From the NCBI GenBank assembly GCA_963728335.1, contig CAVSJP010000002.1, forward strand, positions 1,240,001-1,304,000: a stretch of DNA of 64,000 nucleotides, in the 5' to 3' direction. Position numbers and translations under genes: made by a program. The notes below the pieces were generated by a model. It searched no databases. It worked only from the letters and a program-made list of their open reading frames with translations, and was not told the DNA's origin. Source of the DNA: CALAGB01 sp963728335. GTDB lineage: Bacteria; Chloroflexota; Chloroflexia; Thermomicrobiales; Thermomicrobiaceae. This document shows positions 17,316-24,996 of this stretch, piece by piece; position 1 is the stretch's first letter, and each line of letters starts with the position of its first letter.

Positions 17316-18542
17316 CTAGCGCCACCCCTCACGCTGGAGCATCTCATCCACCAGCAGCCCCTGGGTGATGTCGCCGGGTTGTCCGGCCTTGTCGGGCCAC
17401 CATTCGAACCTGGCTCGCTCGAAGACCTGCGCCACGTACTTGCGGCCGTCCGGCGTCGTACCCGAATACTCCTGCGTGATCGGGTACCCGAAGGCGGCCA
17501 GTCCTCCGTACTGCTTCCAATAGGCGTAAAAGCCGTTCGCCAGCGAGTGCTGCGTCTCGGGGAAATAAACTGATGTGTCGCTATTGTCGAATGCCGGGAC
17601 CGGCGCGCGTGCCGAGTCAGGCGCGGATGCGGTGTAGCCGATGAGGCCGGACGTTACCAGCGGTGTCGTACCGTCGTTGGGCAGGTTCAACTCGAGCACC
17701 TGCCGCTCGAAGTACTGCACGATCTTCGGCACGCCGTCGTAGGAGACCTCGCGGAACACCTCGCTGACTGGCAAGCCGATGTTGCGCCAGCTTCCATGGG
17801 CGTTCCAATAGTCCATGAGCGGCTGTGGCACGTTGTGCTGGGTCTGCGGGAAATAGGTGTAGAGACTCGGATCCTTGGCGGCCACGCCATCCAGCGGCGG
17901 CCGTTCGCCGTAATAGACGGTTGGAATGTCGGCGTAGCCCGCCGGCAGTGGCCCCAGCTGGGCCAGAGTCGGACGCGCGGGCTTCAGCCAGAGAAACGTG
18001 ACCGTTACCCAGTCGGACTCGCCCATGCCCAGATCGGCAAAAGTGCCATCACCGATGTCGATCCCGGCCGGAATCTGGACCTTGCGCCCATGTCCGTCGA
18101 GGCCGCCGTTGTAGTTGTCGTAATAGGCAGCCGTGGCCTCGGGTTGGCCCTGCGGTAAATTGGGGTACTTGCGTTTGGCGACCGGATCCCAGTAGTTGTC
18201 ATCGATGTTCCATGGTCCGACGTCCCAGACGGGAGCAGTTGTTGTCTTGCCTTTGTACTGGATCTGGACCTGGAATTCATGGCCGCCCTTACTGGAGAGG
18301 GCACACACGCATGGGAGTGCCACGAAGTGATCCTGCGGCTGGATGACGTGGCCGTTGCTGGTCGTGCCCCCGACGAGCCCTTCGCGCGTCGCGTAGATGC
18401 GGAAGGTGACGCCGGATGCGCCGGATGTGGGTGTGTCGTTGGCTGCGCTTGCCAGTGAGGGAGCGACGAGTGTGATGATGGTACTGAGTGTCAAAATGCA
18501 AGCCAGGAAGAGTCGAGTGGGGACCCTTAGTCCCTTCCCCAT
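17316..18542 (-). CDS. Secreted protein: double-psi beta-barrel-like domain plus LGFP-like repeats
   Basis: A 408-residue exported protein. ATG 18542 lies 6 nt after GAGGAGG. Residues 1-33 are a signal peptide (basic start, 'LFLACILTLSTIITLVAPSLASA'). Residues about 43-150 ('SGVTFRIYATREGLVGGTTSNGH', 'VALPCVCALSS', 'APVWDVGPWN') resemble the double-psi barrel of RlpA/expansin-like proteins, with two close Cys. From residue 235 on, two repeats of the 'YFPQTQHNVPQPLMDYWNAHG...GLPVSE' / 'YFPETQHSLANGFYAYWKQYGG...FGYPITQE' type follow. These repeats are common in exported Chloroflexota proteins and are thought to bind cell-wall or surface polymers. The role is probably cell-envelope binding; no catalytic Asp could be assigned with certainty. 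Confidence 0.78.
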   Translation of the reverse strand: MGKGLRVPTRLFLACILTLSTIITLVAPSLASAANDTPTSGASGVTFRIYATREGLVGGTTSNGHVIQPQDHFVALPCVCALSSKGGHEFQVQIQYKGKTTTAPVWDVGPWNIDDNYWDPVAKRKYPNLPQGQPEATAAYYDNYNGGLDGHGRKVQIPAGIDIGDGTFADLGMGESDWVTVTFLWLKPARPTLAQLGPLPAGYADIPTVYYGERPPLDGVAAKDPSLYTYFPQTQHNVPQPLMDYWNAHGSWRNIGLPVSEVFREVSYDGVPKIVQYFERQVLELNLPNDGTTPLVTSGLIGYTASAPDSARAPVPAFDNSDTSVYFPETQHSLANGFYAYWKQYGGLAAFGYPITQEYSGTTPDGRKYVAQVFERARFEWWPDKAGQPGDITQGLLVDEMLQREGWR

Positions 18543-18803
18543 GTGTGCCTCCTCGGGGTGCTGTCCGTCGGTGAGATCTTATACCACGAGCGCGCCGGGG
18601 ACGACAATTGGCGCTGGCTCGCTTCTCTGCTCAACTAACGGGTTGGTACCGTCCCGGTTACGCACTTGCGACACAGGCACAAGACGTGGATGATCAGAGT
18701 GCGATACGTCGTGCGCTGGTGATCCAATAGGTGTATTGCCGGGGCAGCGGAAATGCGACGAGATTCGCGTATCGCATCTCAGCCACATAGGAGGATGCCT
18801 AGC

Positions 18804-19658
18804 ATGGGAGATCAACAGTCCACCAACAGGGCCGCGCCGCGGCGCTTCGACGCCGATCGGCTGACCGATCTCGCGCGAACGCTTCGCCGCGACGTGCTTG
18901 AAATGACAACCGAGGCAGGCTCGGGACATCCGAGTAGTTCCTTTTCAGCGGTCGAAATTCTGGCGGTCCTCTATTTCGGAGGAATCCTGCAGTACGATCC
19001 AGAGAACCCGCATTGGTCAGATCGCGATCGCTTCATCCTTTCGAAGGGTCACGCCGCGCCGATTCTCTACGCCGTGCTGGCGGAGGCGGGTTACTTCCCA
19101 AAATCGGAACTGGACACGCTGCGCAAACTCGGGAGCCCACTCGAGGGACATCCGAATATGCGGCGGCTCGCCGGAGTCGAGGCCTCGACCGGCAGTTTGG
19201 GCCAGGGCCTCTCGATCGGTCTCGGTCACGCGCTGGCGGCGCGGTCGGCGTCGCGGATGTTCAACGTCTACGTCATGCTCGGTGACGGCGAGATCGAGGA
19301 GGGGCAGGTCTGGGAAGCGGCCATGGCGGCCGCGAACCTCAAGGCCGGCAATCTGACCGCGATCATCGACAACAACGGCTTTCAGCAGACCACCGCGGTG
19401 TCGAATCTCACTGATCCCTCGAAGTACCCGGATCGCTGGCGTTCCTTCGGCTGGAAGACAGTCGAGATCAACGGGCATGACTTGAATGAGGTTCACCAGG
19501 CGCTCGAAGAGGCGACCAACTACAGCGACGGTCCCTTCGCGATTGTGGCGCACACAGTGAAGGGCAAGGGACTCCACTTCATGGAGACCGACTTCACCTG
19601 GCACGGGCGCGCTGTGCCGAAGAAGCAGCTCGAAGCGGCATTGGAGGAGATCGGATGA
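18804..19658 (+). CDS. Transketolase, N-terminal subunit
   Basis: A 284-residue subunit equal to the thiamine-diphosphate-binding half of transketolase. ATG 18804 lies 9 nt after AGGAGG; an earlier ATG (18795) almost touches the binding site and is less likely. 'GSGHPSSSFSAVEIL' holds the conserved His42, 'STGSLGQGLSIGLGHAL' is the family box, and 'LGDGEIEEGQVWEA...IIDNNGFQQT' (160-195) is the GDG-N diphosphate/Mg motif. The stop overlaps the start of the C-terminal subunit by 4 bases. Together they shuttle two-carbon units in the non-oxidative pentose phosphate pathway; split transketolases are common in archaea and in many thermophilic and Gram-positive bacteria. Confidence 0.93.
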   Translation: MGDQQSTNRAAPRRFDADRLTDLARTLRRDVLEMTTEAGSGHPSSSFSAVEILAVLYFGGILQYDPENPHWSDRDRFILSKGHAAPILYAVLAEAGYFPKSELDTLRKLGSPLEGHPNMRRLAGVEASTGSLGQGLSIGLGHALAARSASRMFNVYVMLGDGEIEEGQVWEAAMAAANLKAGNLTAIIDNNGFQQTTAVSNLTDPSKYPDRWRSFGWKTVEINGHDLNEVHQALEEATNYSDGPFAIVAHTVKGKGLHFMETDFTWHGRAVPKKQLEAALEEIG

Positions 19659-20614
19659 ACCTCGGAACGACAGTCGGTCTGAAAATGGGCAAGGCGACCC
19701 GCGACGCGTTTGGCGAGGCCTTACGCGATCTGGCGTCCGATCGCCCCGATCTCTTCGTGGTCGATGGAGACGTCAACAACTCGACCCGCACGGAGTGGTT
19801 CGCCAAGGACCACCCGGATCGCTTCTTCAATGTCGGCATCGCCGAGTCGAACCTGGTGAGCGTAGCCTCCGGACTGGCCGCCAGTGGCAAGACGGTTGTC
19901 GCGGCCAGTTTCGCGGCGTTCCTCCTCTGCAACGCCTACGATCAGATCCGGATGAGCGTCGCCTTCCCACACCTCAACGTCAAGCTGGTCGGCAGCCACG
20001 CGGGAATCAGCATTGGCGAGGACGGTCCGTCGCAGATGGGTATCGAGGATGTTGCGCTGGCCTGTGCCCTGCCCGGCATGGTGGTGGTGGTGCCATCCGA
20101 CGAGTTCCAGACGCGCGCGGCAGTACGCACGCTGCTCGACTATGACGGTCCGACCTACCTGCGGGTTGGCCGGCCGGCGGTGCCGCAGATCTACGATGAG
20201 AACGTCACATTCGAGATCGGCAAGGCGCTGCAGGTGCGCGACGGTTCGGACGTGACGATCATCGCCAACGGCATCATGGTCGCGGCGGCGCTTGACGCAG
20301 CCGAGCAACTGTCAGGCCAGAATGTCAGCGCGCGGGTGCTCGACATGCCGACCGTCAAGCCGGTCGACGAAGAGGCGATCGTCAGGGCGGCCAGTGAAAC
20401 CAAGGGAATCATTGTCGCCGAGGAGCACCTGCACCATGGTGGTCTCGGTAGCGTGGTTTCAATGGTCCTGGCGCGTCGTCATCCAAGCCCGATGCGCTTC
20501 GTCGATCTCAAAGACACCTTTGCGACGTCGGGTGACGCGGACGCGCTGCTCGAGCACTTCGGTTTGACCGGGAAGAACGTTGCCGAGGCGGCCCGTGAGC
20601 TCATCGGACGCTAA
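19655..20614 (+). CDS. Transketolase, C-terminal subunit
   Basis: A 319-residue partner of the preceding subunit, sharing an ATGA overlap. 'RFFNVGIAESNLVSVASGLA' carries the catalytic Glu64 that activates the thiazolium ring. 'GSHAGISIGEDGPSQMGIEDVA' is the pyrimidine-binding loop, and 'GPTYLRVGRPAVP' leads into the C-terminal Rossmann-like domain ('IIVAEEHLHHGGLGSVV'). Length and motif order match split transketolases and exclude a DXP synthase. The downstream rpiA starts inside its last 20 bases, tying both steps of pentose interconversion into one operon. Confidence 0.93.
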   Translation: MNLGTTVGLKMGKATRDAFGEALRDLASDRPDLFVVDGDVNNSTRTEWFAKDHPDRFFNVGIAESNLVSVASGLAASGKTVVAASFAAFLLCNAYDQIRMSVAFPHLNVKLVGSHAGISIGEDGPSQMGIEDVALACALPGMVVVVPSDEFQTRAAVRTLLDYDGPTYLRVGRPAVPQIYDENVTFEIGKALQVRDGSDVTIIANGIMVAAALDAAEQLSGQNVSARVLDMPTVKPVDEEAIVRAASETKGIIVAEEHLHHGGLGSVVSMVLARRHPSPMRFVDLKDTFATSGDADALLEHFGLTGKNVAEAARELIGR

Positions 20615-21383
20615 GCGGAAGATTGAATCAGTCAACCGCGAGGTTAGCTCGACGCCTGAGTTCGAGACGTCTGGACGAGCCGGACGGGCCGCGGAGATCG
20701 AGCGACAGAAACGGACGGCAGCGGAAGCTGCCGTCCGGCTCGTCGAGGACGGCATGATCGTCGGGCTGGGTACCGGCTCGACCGCGGAGTACGCAATTCG
20801 ATTGCTCGGCGAGCGCTGCCAGCAAGGACTCGACATCGTCGGCATTCCGACGTCGCGCTGGACCGAATCGCTGGCGCGTACTCATCACATCCCGCTGACC
20901 GATCTCCAGTCGTCGGAGCATATCGATATCACGATCGATGGCGCCGATGAGGTGGATCGTGAATCGCTCTGTTTGCTGAAAGGGCGCGGCGGCGCACTGG
21001 TGCGTGAGAAGCTCGTCGCGCTGGCATCCGATCTCGTCGTCATCATCGCGGACTCGACCAAACTGGTCGACCGGCTCGGGTTCTTCCATTCGGTACCCGT
21101 GGAGGTCCTCTCATTCGGCTGGCGTGTGCCCGCATCGGGGTTGGTCCGGCTCGGCGGGCAGATCCGCATGCGCACCATCGATCCGGGTAATGCGCCGTTT
21201 ACCTCCGACAATGGGAACCTGATTCTGGATGTGGCCTTTGGCCCGATCGATGACCCAAAAGAGCTTGCACGGTCGATCAAATCTCTTTCCGGGGTCGTCG
21301 ATCACGGTCTCTTCATCGACGTGGTGGATCGCGTATTCATCGGAAATCCAAGCGGCGTCGAGTCACTCCCCCCGTCTGAATAG
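20595..21383 (+). CDS. rpiA: Ribose-5-phosphate isomerase A
   Basis: RpiA interconverts ribose 5-phosphate and ribulose 5-phosphate. 'IVGLGTGSTAEYAI', 'DGADEVDRESLCLLKGRGGALVREK' and 'ADSTKLVDRLG' are the substrate loop, the catalytic Asp/Asp/Glu segment and the Lys/Gly-rich segment of the family. GTG 20595 lies 6 nt after GAGG, inside the transketolase gene. About 35 residues before the first family helix are a hydrophilic extension with no known role; an upstream TTG at 20580 is an alternative. Total 262 residues against about 220 usual. Placement directly after the transketolase pair supports a dedicated pentose-phosphate operon. Confidence 0.92.
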   Translation: MSSSDAKRKIESVNREVSSTPEFETSGRAGRAAEIERQKRTAAEAAVRLVEDGMIVGLGTGSTAEYAIRLLGERCQQGLDIVGIPTSRWTESLARTHHIPLTDLQSSEHIDITIDGADEVDRESLCLLKGRGGALVREKLVALASDLVVIIADSTKLVDRLGFFHSVPVEVLSFGWRVPASGLVRLGGQIRMRTIDPGNAPFTSDNGNLILDVAFGPIDDPKELARSIKSLSGVVDHGLFIDVVDRVFIGNPSGVESLPPSE

Positions 21384-21396
21384 CGGCGCCCCGTCC

Positions 21397-21425
21397 TTGT
21401 CTGCCTGTCAACGAGGTGCTAGACT
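21397..21425 (+). promoter_or_regulatory. Predicted sigma-70-type promoter of the LysM gene
   Basis: TTGTCT at 21397-21402 and TAGACT at 21420-21425 are separated by exactly 17 bp. The predicted transcription start falls near 21432, about 50 nt before the ATG of the LysM protein. Confidence 0.5.
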
Positions 21426-21427
21426 AG

Positions 21428-21448
21428 ATGTACGTACATCATGTACGT
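21428..21448. promoter_or_regulatory. 12-bp palindrome plus half-site at the predicted start of transcription
   Basis: ATGTACGTACAT (21428-21439) is a perfect palindrome, followed after one base by ATGTACGT (21441-21448), a copy of its left part. It lies just after the -10 box, where a repressor would block initiation. The regulator is unknown. Confidence 0.45.
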
Positions 21449-21483
21449 GCAAATGGTCAGGGGAGACGAGACGGGAGGTCGCC

Positions 21484-22800
21484 ATGTCAGGTGAATACGG
21501 ACGCGACGCAGACGGGCTCGTTGGTCTTTACGCGGCGCGTCTCCAGTACCGCCGCCAGTTCCAGTCACAGATTCAGCCGGTTTCAACGCGATCGAGTGCC
21601 CTGCTCCAGTTTGGACGACGCTCCTCGTCTCGATTCAGATTCCCGGGAAAACGCGGTGCCGCGATCTCCGCAATGATCGCCAGCGCCTTGATGGTCGGTA
21701 CGCAGGCGGCCTCCGCGGCCACCGTGCATCAGGTCAAGCCAGGGGAGACGCTCAACCAAATCGCGGATCAATACCAGGTGTCGGTCGACTCACTGGTCTC
21801 GCTCAATCAACTTGCGAATCCGAATCTGATCATCTCCGGCACGACGTTGACGATCTCGAACGATACGCCAACTGCCGCCGACCTGCGCCAGCATGTCGTC
21901 CAACCGGGAGAGACGCTCTTCGAGATTGCTCAGCAGTACGGCTTGACGATTGACGCGCTGACGCAGGTGAACAACCTGGCCAATCCCAACATCATCGTCG
22001 TTGGAACGTCGCTGAAGATTCCAGCGGTTTCCTCGGCAGTTACCAGGACCGCAACGATTCCGTCAAACTCGACGGACGTCAATCTGCATCTGGTCGCCAC
22101 AGGTGAGACGCTCGGCCAGATCGCGAAACAGTACAACGTGAGCCTGTCCGCACTTGCCAATGCCAACGGCATCTCGGATCCGAACGTGATCGAAGTGGGC
22201 GATCTGCTGCGCATCCCGGGTGGGGCGCCGGCCGTGCAGGATGGGTCGACGACGCTTCGCGCCATGCCGCTGATGCAGCAGTCCCTCCCGCTGAGCTGCG
22301 AAGCGGCCGCGGTGAGCATGGCGACTGCCTATTGGGGCAATCAAGTGTCGGAGTGGGTCTTCATCGAGAACATCCCGCAGAATCCGAATCCGCATCTCGG
22401 CTTCCGTGGCAGCATCACCGGCGCTTTTGGCGGCACCGATGACTACGGCGTCTATGCCGAGCCATTTCAGCCTGTCCTGAGCAACTACGGGTTCAACAGC
22501 GACCTCTTCTACGCCAACGGCAACGCTGACCTGCTGACGTCCCAGATCGATCAAGGTCGGCCGGTCGTCGTTTGGATGACCAACCTCGCGTCGGCCCAGC
22601 CGCGGTCCTACGAGACGGTCGATGGTCAGCGCTTCGCACTCGTGCCACAGGAGCACGCCGTCGTGGTCTATGGGTACGACGCCAACGGCGTGTCGGTCGC
22701 CGATCCGGGTGATGGGAGCTACCGAACGTTCACCTGGAAAGACTTCATGCGCTCCTGGGGCTACTTTGACGGCATGTCGCTGGTTGTGTATCCATCATGA
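21484..22800 (+). CDS. Secreted triple-LysM protein with C39-like peptidase domain
   Basis: A 438-residue exported protein. ATG 21484 lies 6 nt after GGGAGG. A long basic cytoplasmic start (residues 1-57) precedes the hydrophobic export segment (58-79). Three LysM peptidoglycan-binding modules follow at about 81-124, 137-180 and 201-245, each with 'PGETL/TGETL...IA.QY', 'N...NPN.I..G..L.I'. Residues about 261-435 match the papain-like Peptidase_C39_2 fold: 'PLSCEAAAVSMA' with the candidate nucleophile Cys272, and 'PQEHAVVVYGYD...VADPGDG' with the catalytic His and Asp. It probably cuts peptides at or in the cell wall while held there by LysM. It stands alone, with its own promoter and a palindromic site upstream. 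Confidence 0.9.
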   Translation: MSGEYGRDADGLVGLYAARLQYRRQFQSQIQPVSTRSSALLQFGRRSSSRFRFPGKRGAAISAMIASALMVGTQAASAATVHQVKPGETLNQIADQYQVSVDSLVSLNQLANPNLIISGTTLTISNDTPTAADLRQHVVQPGETLFEIAQQYGLTIDALTQVNNLANPNIIVVGTSLKIPAVSSAVTRTATIPSNSTDVNLHLVATGETLGQIAKQYNVSLSALANANGISDPNVIEVGDLLRIPGGAPAVQDGSTTLRAMPLMQQSLPLSCEAAAVSMATAYWGNQVSEWVFIENIPQNPNPHLGFRGSITGAFGGTDDYGVYAEPFQPVLSNYGFNSDLFYANGNADLLTSQIDQGRPVVVWMTNLASAQPRSYETVDGQRFALVPQEHAVVVYGYDANGVSVADPGDGSYRTFTWKDFMRSWGYFDGMSLVVYPS

Positions 22801-23010
22801 AGTAATTGACCGCTCGCCCGCGGACCAACAATCGCGCGCCCGTCGATGTGATAGCGATTCCTTCGGCCAGTGCGCGGGATACACCAGGCCTTCGACGCGA
22901 AGCGTCTGGAATATTGCCTTCTGATCTGCGGGCGTCGCGTTGGCGAGGCCCGTTCTCACGTCCTCGATAAACTCCGCAAGCGCGGGCATCTCATCTGGCG
23001 TCAATCCTGC
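22795..23010 (-). pseudogene. Relic resembling the C-terminal tail of a large serine recombinase
   Basis: On the minus strand about 45 residues read 'GLTPDEMPALAEFIEDVRTG' and 'NATPADQKAIFQTLRVEGLV'. This is the pattern seen after the zinc-ribbon and coiled-coil of resolvase/integrase-type serine recombinases ('L...D.R.GL..AT...R..I...L...G.V'). No catalytic or zinc-ribbon part is present, and the frame has no plausible start. The match is by eye and moderate. It marks the left side of an accessory stretch that continues to about 25.4 kb. Confidence 0.35.
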
Positions 23011-23036
23011 GGGCCGTGGAACACCCCACGGCCCGC
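23009..23036. repeat. Perfect 11-bp hairpin
   Basis: GCGGGCCGTGG and CCACGGCCCGC flank the loop AACACC. It sits at the end of the recombinase-like relic and 23 bases before the small gene at 23059. No T run follows on either strand, so it is not a classical terminator; it may be part of a mobile-element end. Confidence 0.5.
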
Positions 23037-23058
23037 TCGATTGAACGAGTTGGGAACC

Positions 23059-23304
23059 ATGGAACTGGTCGAGATTGCGAAGCGGGGAATCAGGATTCAC
23101 CTATCGCCAGAGGATTCCCAACGGTTGGCGCTCGCACTCAAGGCTGCATCACGTATCGCCGGAGGCGACTTCGGGGTTACGCATGATGATGCCTTCGGGT
23201 TCGACTGTCACGAGATGGCGGAGCGGTTCTACCAGTTGGTAGCGTCGACGTTCGAGGCGTCAGGCATGGCCTGCGTCGAGTCGGACGCTACCACGAAGAG
23301 GTAA
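23059..23304 (+). CDS. Small hypothetical protein
   Basis: An 81-residue acidic protein starting 'MELVEIAKRGIRIHLSPEDSQ', with two predicted helices ('QRLALALKAASRIAG', 'HEMAERFYQLVASTFEAS') and two Cys. It has no recognised domain and no membrane segment. The start ATG at 23059 has only weak GGGAA upstream, so the gene is uncertain. Its end overlaps the convergent DUF5615 gene by 17 bases. Codon choice looks like that of its neighbours. Confidence 0.45.
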   Translation: MELVEIAKRGIRIHLSPEDSQRLALALKAASRIAGGDFGVTHDDAFGFDCHEMAERFYQLVASTFEASGMACVESDATTKR

Positions 23305-23680
23305 AGCTGGTCTCACTGATCTGCATAACAAATCGCCGATTAGCGATCATCGCTTGCTCAAACAGGACCTCGATTACAGGAAACACTTCTTCTAAACGAG
23401 CAGCCGCTCTGGCCTCGTTGATCGCTAGGCTGATTCGTCCGGCGCGTCTCTCAAATGACCGACGCTGCCCAGAAGGAACTTGACGAATTAGCCGCTTGAA
23501 GTCCTTGTCAAAGGTGACAACGACCAATCCTTCCTGTTCAGCGGCCGCAACCAGTAGTTGGTCTGGCGATCCCTTGGCAAAATACTCGCCTACAGGAAGA
23601 ACTTCGTGTCCCATTTGTCTTATCAAGTCTGTCACGTCTTGGGGGGCATTCTCATCGACCAGAAATCGAATGCCAGCCAT
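23288..23680 (-). CDS. DUF5615 PIN-like protein, probable toxin
   Basis: A 130-residue PIN-like nuclease-fold protein. 'IRFLVDENAPQDVTDLIRQMGHEV' with an early Asp, and 'LVVVTFDKDFKRLIRQ' with the later acidic pair, are the hallmark motifs of DUF5615, related to the Mut7-C/PIN group. Such proteins are proposed RNases and typically pair with a DUF433 partner, as here: its ATG (23680) shares one base with the TGA of the MerR-DUF433 gene (TGATG), so translation is coupled. The probable role is the toxin of a type II toxin-antitoxin-like pair; activity is inferred from family and context only. Confidence 0.8.
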   Translation of the reverse strand: MAGIRFLVDENAPQDVTDLIRQMGHEVLPVGEYFAKGSPDQLLVAAAEQEGLVVVTFDKDFKRLIRQVPSGQRRSFERRAGRISLAINEARAAARLEEVFPVIEVLFEQAMIANRRFVMQISETSFTSSW

Positions 23681-24324
23681 CAACTAGCCAGTTTGCGTTG
23701 CCGCCGTTCGAATGCTATTGCAGCGTCAACATCGGGATGGGTGAGTCGAGGATACTGCCGAATGATCGCATCGACCGAGTAACCCGCCTCATAGAAGTTC
23801 CAGATGGCCTCAGTACGAATACGTGTTCCGGCAATTACCGGGTAGTTATGCGACACATAACGATTGCGTTGGATCGCTCCGATTTCGTCCGGGGTTCTAA
23901 CCCGTAATCGCTCCGCATCACGCTCCGTAGCTGCCCTGATCTCATCTAAATCGATCGTATCCATATAGGTTTGCACGGGCGTCTCCCCTGCTCGCCTCAC
24001 ACCAAAGCGCGGGTCATCGAATCTGATCTTCCGACCCGCTACATAGAATTTGAGCGTTGCCCAGGGTTCGTCAATATTCGCGTCAAACCACCTCTTGAGT
24101 TCGCGCAGATGTGGCAACGGTATATTGCGCTCGTTCCGCATTTCAGCGATTACGCGTAATCCCACAACGTCTCTAAACGAATACAGGCGTCCGAACGGCC
24201 TCCGGGAATCGTCTCGAAGACTCGGCGAGAAGAACTTGGTCTTGTCCCAGTATCGAAGCTGGCGCACAGTAATCCCTGTGAGGTTGGATACTTGTTCCGC
24301 TGTAAACGCGAGAATTACTGTCAT
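23680..24324 (-). CDS. MerR-type HTH fused to DUF433, probable antitoxin/regulator
   Basis: About 214 residues from ATG 24324, 5 nt after AGGGG; in-frame ATG/GTG codons upstream lack a binding site. The N-terminus 'FTAEQVSNLTGITVRQLRYWDKTKFFSPSLR' is a MerR-family winged helix, without the long dimer helix and effector domain of full MerR regulators. The C-terminal half ('VSHNYPVIAGTRIRTEAIWNFYEAGYSVDAIIRQYPRLTHPDVDAAIAFE', best read as segments from about 165 on) is a DUF433/VapB45-like domain ('P...GTRI....I......G.s...I...YP.Lt..dv..Al'). The fusion probably autoregulates the pair and neutralises the PIN-like partner. A 140-bp gap upstream includes TATATT near 24383 on the minus strand, a possible -10 box. 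Confidence 0.82.
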   Translation of the reverse strand: MTVILAFTAEQVSNLTGITVRQLRYWDKTKFFSPSLRDDSRRPFGRLYSFRDVVGLRVIAEMRNERNIPLPHLRELKRWFDANIDEPWATLKFYVAGRKIRFDDPRFGVRRAGETPVQTYMDTIDLDEIRAATERDAERLRVRTPDEIGAIQRNRYVSHNYPVIAGTRIRTEAIWNFYEAGYSVDAIIRQYPRLTHPDVDAAIAFERRQRKLAS

Positions 24325-24466
24325 TCTCGCCCCTCGCCCTCTGTTCATGCCCGGTGCCCTTGCGACACAATCTAACAGCCAATATAGCATGCTTTGGCGA
24401 AACCCATGCCTGTATCGAAAACAGCGGTTGCACCGCGGTATCATCTGGTCAAGTCAATTACATACC

Positions 24467-24649
24467 TCAGACTTGGGCACGGTCCATCTCTGCCACGACG
24501 GTGCGGGCCTGCACGAGATTGTCAGGCGGATCATGCGGCCCGATCGCGGCCACCATCTCCGTGCAGGCGTGATCGAGATAGCCGACGATGCGGCGATACT
24601 GCCACGGTGCGACGCCGTCAGGACGAATCAGAACTGACATGAGACGCAT
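24467..24649 (-). CDS. Small hypothetical protein of the decayed cassette
   Basis: A 60-residue frame reading 'MRLMSVLIRPDGVAPWQYRRIVGYLDHACTEM', mostly helical, with no known domain. It lies 77 bases downstream of the zinc-knuckle gene in the same direction and may be the third member of that cassette. Support is weak: no clear binding site and short length. Confidence 0.3.
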   Translation of the reverse strand: MRLMSVLIRPDGVAPWQYRRIVGYLDHACTEMVAAIGPHDPPDNLVQARTVVAEMDRAQV

Positions 24650-24726
24650 GGGATCGTGTACGGGGAATCGGGCTCGACGTGCGGCTCAGATGGCCGTAGC
24701 GTGGCGTCAAGACGTTTCACGCGCGT

Positions 24727-24996
24727 TCAGGGAAGACGTTCGCATGATCCCGGTTCCCACCGTTCAATCCGGATGATGGTGCGGTCCGGTGAGCCACACG
24801 CCGCGCAGACCTCGCCCTGCGCGTGGATCACTCCAGCACGCGCGACACGCTGGATATGCGCCGCGAAGGCGTCACGACAGACCAGGCAATGCGGTCGGCC
24901 ATACTTGCCTTCCAGGCGTGCTATCCGCTGGTTGATCGACGCCACAGGGTTCGCTCCGGTCCTTGCGCTTGGGCCGCTTCCGATGCTTCGAGTCAC
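24727..24996 (-). CDS. Small zinc-knuckle protein
   Basis: An 89-residue protein. GTG 24996 overlaps the TGA of the preceding HTH gene by 4 bases, which fixes it as an operon partner. After a disordered start comes a short helix 'INQRIARLEGKYG', then two Cys pairs, 'PHCLVCRD' and 'EVCAACGSPD', about 29 residues apart: a likely single zinc-binding site of the rubredoxin/zinc-ribbon kind. 'IIRIERWEPG' ends the fold. Such small zinc proteins next to a terminase-small-subunit-like HTH suggest a phage-derived or cassette origin. Function unknown. Confidence 0.55.
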   Translation of the reverse strand: MTRSIGSGPSARTGANPVASINQRIARLEGKYGRPHCLVCRDAFAAHIQRVARAGVIHAQGEVCAACGSPDRTIIRIERWEPGSCERLP

